Assembly (NCBI GenBank): GCA_946413815.1
Contig: CAMKMD010000004.1
Coordinates: 1 to 64,000, forward strand
Direction of reading: 5' to 3'
DNA: 64,000 bases
Source of the DNA: an uncultured Ruminococcus sp.
GTDB taxonomy: Bacteria > Bacillota > Clostridia > Oscillospirales > Ruminococcaceae
Part shown: positions 55,531-62,292 of the stretch, in pieces
Numbering within the stretch: the stretch's first letter is position 1
Layout: every line of letters begins with the position of its first letter
Program-made: the position numbers and the translations under genes
Notes under the pieces: model-generated
What the model was told of the DNA's origin: nothing
The model's database searches: none
Seen by the model: the letters and a program-made list of their open reading frames with translations, nothing else

Positions 55531-56553
55531 ATGACAGGAAACAGAGCTGTAAGATGGACGATATGCTATACCCTGCTGCTGCTCCTTGCGGGAGTATTCG
55601 CCCTGCTCGGCCTGATGAGCGGAACGGCTGATATCACGCCGGGCGAGGTATTCTCCGCCCTCACCGGCAAGGGCGGCAGCGGAGCCATGCAGACCATAGT
55701 GAAGGATATACGCCTCCCGAGGGTGCTCTCAGCAGCGCTCCTCGGCGGGGCTTTGGCCGTTTCCGGCTTTCTGCTGCAAAGCTTTTTCAACAACCCCATA
55801 GCAGGCCCCTACATACTCGGTATATCCTCAGGCGCAAAGCTTACCGTGGCCATTGCCATGCTCATCACCATGCAGCACGGTATACTCCTCGGCTCGGCGG
55901 CTATGGTAGCAGCAGCCTTTGCGGGTTCGCTGCTTTCCATGGGGGCGATACTCCTTCTCTCCGGCAAGGTGCGGAATATGGCGCAGCTCATCATCGCCGG
56001 AGTAATGATAGGCTACATCTGCTCCTCCATAACGGAGCTGACCGTCACCTTTGCAGACGATGCCAATATAGTGAACCTCCACAACTGGTCCATGGGCAGC
56101 TTTTCCGGCATAAGCATGAAGAATATCCCGGTCATAGCAGTGATAGTTGCAGCCGGAACAGCGGCCTCATTCATGCTCTCAAAGCCTATGGGCGCCTATC
56201 AGCTGGGCGAGAGCTATGCGGAGAATATGGGGGTTGATCTCAGGCTCTTCCGTCTTGCGCTGATACTCCTTTCAAGCATACTCTCCGCCTGTGTCACAGC
56301 CTTTGCGGGGCCTGTATCCTTTGTGGGGGTGGCTGTCCCGCACCTGATGAAGGCACTCTTCGGAACGGCGAAGCCAATAGTTATCGTACCGGCGGCCTTC
56401 GCGGGCGGTGCGGTATTCTGCCTTGCCTGTGACCTTATCGCAAGGACTCTGTTCGCGCCCGTTGAACTGAGCATCAGCACTGTGACAGCAGTATTCGGCG
56501 CCCCCGTAGTTATTGCCGCTATGCTCGGCAGAAGAAAGGGGGCACAGCCATGA
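55531..56553 (+). CDS. btuC: ABC transporter permease, BtuC/FecCD type
   Basis: A 340-residue polytopic protein with about nine or ten helices. The family signatures RLPRVLSAALLGGALAVSG near residue 58 and the late GPVSFVGVAVPHLMKALFG are present. It forms the channel of the importer with the ATPase whose start overlaps by four bases. Confidence 0.92.
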   Translation: MTGNRAVRWTICYTLLLLLAGVFALLGLMSGTADITPGEVFSALTGKGGSGAMQTIVKDIRLPRVLSAALLGGALAVSGFLLQSFFNNPIAGPYILGISSGAKLTVAIAMLITMQHGILLGSAAMVAAAFAGSLLSMGAILLLSGKVRNMAQLIIAGVMIGYICSSITELTVTFADDANIVNLHNWSMGSFSGISMKNIPVIAVIVAAGTAASFMLSKPMGAYQLGESYAENMGVDLRLFRLALILLSSILSACVTAFAGPVSFVGVAVPHLMKALFGTAKPIVIVPAAFAGGAVFCLACDLIARTLFAPVELSISTVTAVFGAPVVIAAMLGRRKGAQP

Positions 56554-57641
56554 GCGGCGCAGTACTTGCAGCGAAGGATATCTCAGTCGGCTACGGAAAG
56601 AAGGCAGTAGTCTCCGGTCTAAGCTTTGAGGTCAGCACCGGGGAGATACTCACCCTCATCGGACCCAACGGCGCCGGAAAATCAACCATACTCCGCAGCA
56701 CAGCGGCACAGCTGCCCCTCCTTTCCGGCACGGTAACCCTTGCAGGCAGGGATATGAAGGAGATGAACGTCCATGAGACGGCCAGAAAGCTCTCGGTATG
56801 CTTTACTGAGCGCATAACGGCTGAGCGTATGAACTGCTATGACCTTGTGGCCACAGGAAGATACCCCTATACAGGGCGTCTCGGTGTGCTGTCACAGGAG
56901 GACAGGCGGATAGTGCAGGAGGCGATGGAGCTCACCGGCATAACGTACCTCGCGGGTACGGATATACGCTGCATCAGCGACGGACAGCGACAGACGGCCA
57001 TGCTCGCAAGGGCCATAGCACAGGAGCCGGAGGTACTGATACTCGATGAGCCTACCTCCTTCCTTGATATCAGTAATAAGCTGAGGCTCCTGACGCTTCT
57101 CCGTGAGCTTGTCCGCAGCAGGGGGATAGCAGTGGTGCAGTCCCTCCACGAGCTTGACCTTGCACAGCGCTTCTCTGACAAGATAGTCTGCATACGTGAC
57201 CATAAGGCGGACAGGACAGGCACCCCCGAGGAGATATTCGCAGGTGACTATATAAGCACCCTTTACGGCATGAACGCCGGTGTCTTCCTGCCGGATTTCG
57301 GTACAGCGGAGGCACAGAGGATAACAGGCGAGCCTGAGGTATTCGTCATAGGCGGAGGGGGCAGCGGCATAGCTACTTACCGCAGGCTTCAGAGGCAGGG
57401 CATCCCCTTTGCGGCCGGTGTGATACACGAGAACGACATGGAGTATCCTGTTGCGAGGAGCCTTGCTTCCGTCCTTGTTGCAGAGAAGGCCTTTGAGCCA
57501 ATCAGCGACGTCAGCACAGAGGGGGCGCTCGAAGTGATGAAGAAGTGCGGGAAGGTCATCTGCTGTACAGATGGTTTCGGCACGATGAATGCCGGGAACC
57601 GCAGGCTGCTCGAAGAGGCTCAGAAGATGGGAAAACTGTAA
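56550..57641 (+). CDS. btuD: ABC transporter ATPase with extra C-terminal domain
   Basis: A 363-residue protein. Residues 1-255 are a standard importer ATPase: Walker A GPNGAGKST near 38, signature ISDGQRQTAMLARA near 142, Walker B VLILDEPTSFLD near 160 and the switch histidine in QSLHELDLA. The remaining ~105 residues are an added domain beginning EVFVIGGGGSGIATYRRLQRQG, with a Rossmann-like glycine pattern, ending FGTMNAGNRRLLEE. The add-on is not part of normal BtuD and has no assigned role known to me. It may bind a nucleotide or corrin and gate transport. It is the last gene of the riboswitch unit. Confidence 0.9.
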   Translation: MSGAVLAAKDISVGYGKKAVVSGLSFEVSTGEILTLIGPNGAGKSTILRSTAAQLPLLSGTVTLAGRDMKEMNVHETARKLSVCFTERITAERMNCYDLVATGRYPYTGRLGVLSQEDRRIVQEAMELTGITYLAGTDIRCISDGQRQTAMLARAIAQEPEVLILDEPTSFLDISNKLRLLTLLRELVRSRGIAVVQSLHELDLAQRFSDKIVCIRDHKADRTGTPEEIFAGDYISTLYGMNAGVFLPDFGTAEAQRITGEPEVFVIGGGGSGIATYRRLQRQGIPFAAGVIHENDMEYPVARSLASVLVAEKAFEPISDVSTEGALEVMKKCGKVICCTDGFGTMNAGNRRLLEEAQKMGKL

Positions 57642-57687
57642 AAAACGGCCGTATCACCTTTATAAGTGATACGGCCGCTGTATTTTT
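57640..57687. terminator. bidirectional terminator between the cobalamin unit and the LRR gene
   Basis: A perfect twelve-base-pair stem (57646-57657 with 57666-57677), with six adenines on the left and a thymine-rich tract on the right. It ends the btuD transcript rightward and the leftward LRR gene. Confidence 0.85.
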
Positions 57688-57688
57688 A

Positions 57689-60496
57689 TCAGACTGGATT
57701 TTCTGTGTATGCCGAAATGTTCTCCTTTCCTCCTGTTGACAAGTAGGTGTAGTAGGCGAGGATAGCTGTAGCGTCGGCGGCATTGATATGACCGTCAACA
57801 TTCACATCGGCAGTAAGTGTCTGTTTTTCGGTGAAGGTCTGACTGCTGCTGACTGACATGAGGGAGTACTCGTCAAGCAGTCTGGAAGCATCTGCGGAGG
57901 TAACGAATCCGTCGCTGTCAACATCACCCATGATAAGTCCCGGCGAGGCAAGACGCACTACAGCAGCCGCAAGGTCGCCGGCATTTGCTTTTCCGTTGAA
58001 ATCAAGGTCAGCCCTGATGTCATACATCTTTCCGCTGAGTATGCGTTCACGGAGGAGAGTGATGTCTGCATCGTCGAAGTCTCCGTCTCTGTCAAGGTCG
58101 CCCATTACCTCTGTGCATTCCGGAAGGTCAGCATCCTGGAAATCATGGTATTCTGACTGTATTTTCGGCTCCCATTCCTTGTGGTCGCCTCCGGCAGCTT
58201 TAAGCTCTGCGTCAGAGCGCATGAACCACTCATGGCTTCCGGCTGAATCATCCCAGGTGGTATCTATATGATAGGTATTTCCGTCTATCTCTGCCACATT
58301 CCATGAATGATCCCTGTTTGAAACGAACCAGCATTTCAGTCCGGCTTCGTGGAGCAGCATATTATAGGTCCTCGCATACCCGTCACATACCGCTACACCG
58401 TCCATGAATACAGAGGATTCGGTATGGTTCCCGAGTTCAGCGTACTGGTTGTCTGCATAACGGCAGTTATCGCATATCCAGTCATGGAGAGCCTTTGCCT
58501 TTTCGATATCTGACATATCTTCGGTGACAGTTTCCGCCACTGCCGCCTTTACGCTGTTCCTGATGAATCTGTCCACAAATCCGGCAGTGGTAGCTCCGTC
58601 GAAGTTTTTTCTTATGAAGCTGTCAAGCTCAGGTGCAAAGGTGTGATCGTTCCTGCCGATGGCTTCAATACCGTTGATGCGGTAAAGGTTAGTGCATCCG
58701 TCGAAGGCATCGGGATAGACCGTGGAAGTTGTATCGAGAGTGATATCCTCAAGGCCTGTGCAGCCGCAGAAGGCCCAGTTATTTATATTATGTTTGCCAT
58801 TAATCACCACATCTGTCAGAGCCTTGTCGTCCTTGAAGGCGCTGCCGCCGATACCTGAGGTACCGCCGTCAAGAGAAAATCTTTTCAGCTTATCGCATTT
58901 GCTGAAAGCAAAACGGCTTATATTTGCAACGTTGCTGCCGAGCTCTACCTCTTCAAGGGCAGTATAAGCAAAGGCGCTGTCGCCTATGTATATATCCTTG
59001 ATGTCGGGAGAGAATGTAAGCTCCTTCAGGTCTTTTGCCTCACAGAAGGCACGGGACAGTAATTCCACCTTGCTGCCGGCGCGGAAGGAAAGCTTCTCCA
59101 GCCCTTCATGGATTATATCATTCTGTATCGTACAGGTGCCTGGAAGATCAAGAGAGGTAAGGCCTGTTCCCATAAATGCTTCCCAGTCGATCTCTATGCT
59201 GTCACTTTCAATATTTATGTCTGTAAGATGTTCGCAGCTACTGAATGCGCTTCTTCCGATCCTTTTTATGTTAGGCGGAATGGTCAGGGAAGTCAGGTTG
59301 GCGCATCCCATGAAGGTGTAATCGCTGATCTCCGTACAGCCTGAGGGAATATTCAGCTTCTTTATACTGCTCCTCTCCAGATTCGGGATATAGTTCAAAT
59401 CGTCCGGCAGCCGCAGCTCTTCAACATGGGGGTTTTTGGAAAGTAAGCGGTAATTCTCAGGCTCATCAATTCCATTTATCACTTTGCCGCGCTTTACAGG
59501 AAAGCCGTTTATCTCCTCCGGATATTCGAGTATCTTCTGTGTCCCGAAGTATTCCTCGGGAACGGCATATATGTTCAGATCATCGCCGTAGTAATAGAAT
59601 ATCCTCCAGTCACCGTCGATGACGCTCATTGAGCAGCCGTCTCCTGAGACTTCATGTTCAGGCGAGAACGGATCGTAGGTATTGAATTTTGTATCGTAAA
59701 AAGCTTCGTCGCTGACGGCAATGATACTGTCCGGCAGGTTTATCTCCTCAAGCCCGGTGCAGTAGCTGAAGCAGTAATCAGGAATAAAATGCACGCTTTC
59801 GGGTATATCGACCGCTGTGACAGAAGAGCCGGAGAAGGCACCTATGCTGATGATACGGATGGTATCCGGAAGAGTGACCCTGTTTAAATGTGGAGAGTAA
59901 GAAAATGCGTACTGATCAATAGCCACGACATCAGCCCCCCCGACTGAAGATGGCACGGTGATATCGACTTTTTTCGCATAATACCTGCCGTTTACCAACT
60001 CACAGTATTTCTCGTGATACCTGTCACTTTCATCCTGATCCATATAGGGATAATCTTGCTGAGGGTTGCAGAGTATGGGATAGGAGATGGAGACATAATT
60101 CCTGTCATCACCAAAAGGAAAAACGGTATAATCCGGGAAATTTGCCACATAGATTTTTGAGTTCTTGAAAATATTGCCGTCAAATCTGACCGTATCATCA
60201 GGAAATGTGACAAAGCTGCTGTAATCCCAGCTATCGAAAACATGAGCCGAGATCTCTGTAACCTTTTTGCCTTCTATCTTATCAGGAACATATATATCAC
60301 AGTACTCTTCGGTGTCAGAGTATCTCAGAAGCTTTATGCCGTCTTCGACCTCTTCGTATTCCCATTTTTCAGGCTGGCTCAGATCAAATGCTGCCCCAGC
60401 TTCCAATACAGTAAGAGTCTCCGGCAATACCTCTCCGGCAGAGAATAGTGTTACAACTATGGCTGCTGCTGATGCTGTGATCCTTCTGAATTTCAT
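57689..60496 (-). CDS. secreted LRR-transglutaminase-dockerin protein
   Basis: A 935-residue exported protein. A signal peptide (MKFRRITASAAAIVVTLFSAG) leads to BspA-like LRR units from about 60 to 640 (for example VKRGKVINGIDEP region and IKRIGRSAFSSCEHLTDINI). A transglutaminase-like cysteine-protease core follows (about 670-770) with the full triad: Cys in AVCDGYARTYN, His in NRDHSWNVAEI and Asp in YHIDTTWDDSAG. The last ~140 residues contain four dockerin-type calcium loops (GDLDRDGDFDDAD, DLDFNGKANAGD, DVDSDGFVTSAD, DVNVDGHINAAD), two full dockerin modules. It probably docks to a scaffoldin and binds or processes protein or peptidoglycan. Start MKFRR with GGAGGG upstream. Confidence 0.88.
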   Translation of the reverse strand: MKFRRITASAAAIVVTLFSAGEVLPETLTVLEAGAAFDLSQPEKWEYEEVEDGIKLLRYSDTEEYCDIYVPDKIEGKKVTEISAHVFDSWDYSSFVTFPDDTVRFDGNIFKNSKIYVANFPDYTVFPFGDDRNYVSISYPILCNPQQDYPYMDQDESDRYHEKYCELVNGRYYAKKVDITVPSSVGGADVVAIDQYAFSYSPHLNRVTLPDTIRIISIGAFSGSSVTAVDIPESVHFIPDYCFSYCTGLEEINLPDSIIAVSDEAFYDTKFNTYDPFSPEHEVSGDGCSMSVIDGDWRIFYYYGDDLNIYAVPEEYFGTQKILEYPEEINGFPVKRGKVINGIDEPENYRLLSKNPHVEELRLPDDLNYIPNLERSSIKKLNIPSGCTEISDYTFMGCANLTSLTIPPNIKRIGRSAFSSCEHLTDINIESDSIEIDWEAFMGTGLTSLDLPGTCTIQNDIIHEGLEKLSFRAGSKVELLSRAFCEAKDLKELTFSPDIKDIYIGDSAFAYTALEEVELGSNVANISRFAFSKCDKLKRFSLDGGTSGIGGSAFKDDKALTDVVINGKHNINNWAFCGCTGLEDITLDTTSTVYPDAFDGCTNLYRINGIEAIGRNDHTFAPELDSFIRKNFDGATTAGFVDRFIRNSVKAAVAETVTEDMSDIEKAKALHDWICDNCRYADNQYAELGNHTESSVFMDGVAVCDGYARTYNMLLHEAGLKCWFVSNRDHSWNVAEIDGNTYHIDTTWDDSAGSHEWFMRSDAELKAAGGDHKEWEPKIQSEYHDFQDADLPECTEVMGDLDRDGDFDDADITLLRERILSGKMYDIRADLDFNGKANAGDLAAAVVRLASPGLIMGDVDSDGFVTSADASRLLDEYSLMSVSSSQTFTEKQTLTADVNVDGHINAADATAILAYYTYLSTGGKENISAYTENPV

Positions 60497-60581
60497 GTTT
60501 GATCCCTCCGTCATTAGTCTGTCAAGTCATTTCGCGTCCGTACATAAGGCAAAGCCGCTGTTCGGACACACTTCTAAGTAC

Positions 60582-60610
60582 ATTTTACCATACTGCTTTT
60601 TATAAATCAA
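60582..60610 (-). promoter_or_regulatory. promoter of the LRR-transglutaminase gene
   Basis: TTGATT (60605-60610), 17-base spacer, TAAAAT (60582-60587) on the minus strand, about 85 bases before the start codon. Confidence 0.7.
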
Positions 60611-60848
60611 CATTTTTTTTGCGGAATGTGTAATATAAACAAGAACGGCATCAGGGAAGGAACAGGCACTTATAGTAGGTTTTAAATCTGTGGAAAAAAA
60701 TACGGACGTGACTGCAAATGTGAAAAATCTCCGGAAAAACAGAAGAATTCCTGATGTTTATACGCCTTGATTTAAACCTGCGCAAGGTGATCTGTAGTAT
60801 CAAAATAGTATGATAATACCAAGTTTGCAGTGATAGACAGATTCCGCC
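60611..60848. other. AT-rich intergenic stretch without recognised feature
   Basis: About 240 bases between the two divergent promoters. I see no gene, repeat or known motif in it. Confidence 0.5.
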
Positions 60849-60877
60849 TTGACAATCTTTCCAAAATATGGTATGAT
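60849..60877 (+). promoter_or_regulatory. promoter of microprotein copy 2
   Basis: TTGACA (60849-60854), 17-base spacer, TATGAT (60872-60877). Confidence 0.75.
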
Positions 60878-60883
60878 AAAAAC

Positions 60884-61175
60884 AGAATTTGTAAATTATT
60901 CGTAAAATGTTACATAGATTTTACTGACAAGAGGAGTTGACAAATACGGCAGGCTCAGATCTTAGCGTGGAGAAGGTTCCTTCGGCTGCTCCTGTTTCAC
61001 TATCAGAGAAAGGATCATGCTGACAGGGGCGTGGTCCGTTTTTGTTTTATCTGAGGTCTGCGGGAACAAGTATGCTCTGTCAGGCGATGCTGCGGTCATA
61101 AAGCAATGATAGGAACTTCGCTGAGTACTATCACGCTTAATGATAATAATTGATTTTGAAAGGAGATGTAAGGTC
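60884..61175 (+). promoter_or_regulatory. long leader of microprotein copy 2
   Basis: About 290 bases lie between the predicted transcription start and a 29-codon gene. They contain several local inverted repeats (such as GGAG near 60970 with CTCC near 60989, and CCTGT near 60989 with ACAGG near 61023) and a thymine-rich patch (GTTTTTGTTTTAT, 61038-61050) that may be a terminator. No known riboswitch family was recognised. Confidence 0.4.
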
Positions 61176-61265
61176 ATGGAGAAGTACACAAGCCCTGAGC
61201 TTGAGGTTGTTGCTTTCGAGGCTGAGGATGTTATCGATGCAAGCGATGATCTCGAAAGAGACTAA
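61176..61265 (+). CDS. 29-residue microprotein, copy 2 (possible peptide precursor)
   Basis: MEKYTSPELEVVAFEAEDVI plus the tail DASDDLERD, behind AAGGAGATG. It is the paralogue of the gene at 35173-35265: the first 20 residues are nearly the same while the tails differ completely, a leader-plus-variable-core layout. It stands alone, with its own promoter and a 290-base leader, and is followed by a very stable hairpin. No maturation enzyme or transporter is adjacent. An acidic signalling peptide or RRE-recognised precursor are both possible. Confidence 0.65.
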   Translation: MEKYTSPELEVVAFEAEDVIDASDDLERD

Positions 61266-61273
61266 TGCGCACA

Positions 61274-61315
61274 GTCCGGCGCCGCCCCGTTTTCATGGGG
61301 CGGATGGCGTCGGAC
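61274..61315 (+). other. very stable hairpin directly after microprotein copy 2
   Basis: Ten-base-pair lower stem (61274-61283 with 61306-61315), a four-base bulge and a five-base-pair upper stem (61284-61288 with 61297-61301). No thymine run follows, so it may be a 3' stabiliser or RNA element rather than a terminator. Confidence 0.55.
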
Positions 61316-61350
61316 GTACTTAACTGTAAAATGATATTTTTATGATACAG

Positions 61351-61384
61351 AAAAGCCTCCGTACATTTTCCGGAGGCTTTATTG
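61351..61384. terminator. terminator between microprotein copy 2 and the acetyltransferase gene
   Basis: A ten-base-pair stem (61352-61361 with 61371-61380), A-rich on the left and T-containing on the right, so usable in both directions. Confidence 0.75.
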
Positions 61385-61393
61385 TATCATTTT

Positions 61394-62146
61394 TCATCTT
61401 TTTCCGGATACCAGCTTTATGAACTTCCTGTCGTTCATCTGCTCATTTGTCAGATACTCACCATTATAAAACAGCGCATAGTTAGTGACCGGAGAAGGAG
61501 CGTTCTGAGCCTCCTCACGGCTTTTTATATGAACTGCTCGGAACGGGACACCAAGCTCCTCTGCTGTCTTTTCGACTATCGGTACGTATTTTGCATTGAA
61601 CGGACACTGATCAGTGTAATAGAGGACATACCCGTCCTCTGCGGTATGCGGATGTTTTGCACACTCCCTGAACTGCGGCGGCTGTGCTTCACCGTCAAAG
61701 GGAAGGTACCAGAGCTGTATACCGTTGTCAGCCTCGTCGCAGACAGAAAAGCCCTTGTATTTCAGAAACCCGGGGTCAGCAAGAAAGGGCTTCTTCTTCG
61801 CTGAGGAAAGGATGCAGAGTCCACTCTTTTCCTTAGCCCTGCTGTCTTCAGTGCAGGCATCCAGCAGGTCGCTTGAATAGCCGTGCCCTTTCAGTGAACC
61901 TGATACCCACAGACAGTCGATGAACATATATCCGTCTGCAGAGACAGGGTTCCAGGCGTACTCAGCCGGGATATATTCGATAAAGCATTTGCCGCGTTCC
62001 GTGCTTCTGAGAAAGACGAGCCCCTCGTCAAAGCGGTCCCTGAGCCATGCCTTCTTTGAAGATACCTGTATATCATTGTTGTTTGATATGGCACAGCATA
62101 TGTGTTCGCTGTCTATATTTTCCTTTGTGATTCTTATATACTCCAT
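61394..62146 (-). CDS. GNAT acetyltransferase with YoaP-type C-terminal domain
   Basis: A 250-residue protein. The N-terminal GNAT part (about 1-150) has MFIDCLWVSGSLKGHGYSSDLLDAC, the acetyl-CoA-binding strand-loop-helix. The C-terminal part (about 170-250) has YYTDQCPFNAKYVPIVEKTAEEL and thioredoxin-like sequence, the YoaP-like add-on found in Bacillus homologues. Substrate unknown. I chose MEYIRITKENID because AAGGAGG precedes it. It is monocistronic, with its own consensus promoter. Confidence 0.85.
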   Translation of the reverse strand: MEYIRITKENIDSEHICCAISNNNDIQVSSKKAWLRDRFDEGLVFLRSTERGKCFIEYIPAEYAWNPVSADGYMFIDCLWVSGSLKGHGYSSDLLDACTEDSRAKEKSGLCILSSAKKKPFLADPGFLKYKGFSVCDEADNGIQLWYLPFDGEAQPPQFRECAKHPHTAEDGYVLYYTDQCPFNAKYVPIVEKTAEELGVPFRAVHIKSREEAQNAPSPVTNYALFYNGEYLTNEQMNDRKFIKLVSGKR

Positions 62147-62173
62147 AGCTGTCCTCCTTATGATCATACCTGG

Positions 62174-62202
62174 ATTATACCACAGATGCACCGGAAAGTC
62201 AA
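62174..62202 (-). promoter_or_regulatory. promoter of the acetyltransferase gene
   Basis: TTGACT (62197-62202), 17-base spacer, TATAAT (62174-62179) on the minus strand, about 28 bases before the start codon. Confidence 0.85.
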
Positions 62203-62245
62203 TCCTGTGCAACTGACAGTTGCTCGTGACTGTTTTTCGGTATAA

Positions 62246-62284
62246 GGAAAAGCCTGTACTCAGCTGCTGCCGGGTACAGGCTTT
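62246..62284 (-). terminator. terminator of the CotH-like gene
   Basis: An eleven-base-pair stem (62249-62259 with 62274-62284), followed on the minus strand by TTTTCC. Confidence 0.75.
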
Positions 62285-62292
62285 GTGTCTTG

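Noticed and set aside
60936-60970. Second promoter (TTGACA near 60936) before microprotein copy 2
   Set aside because: No acceptable -10 box at 16-18 bases. The promoter at 60849-60877 is far better.
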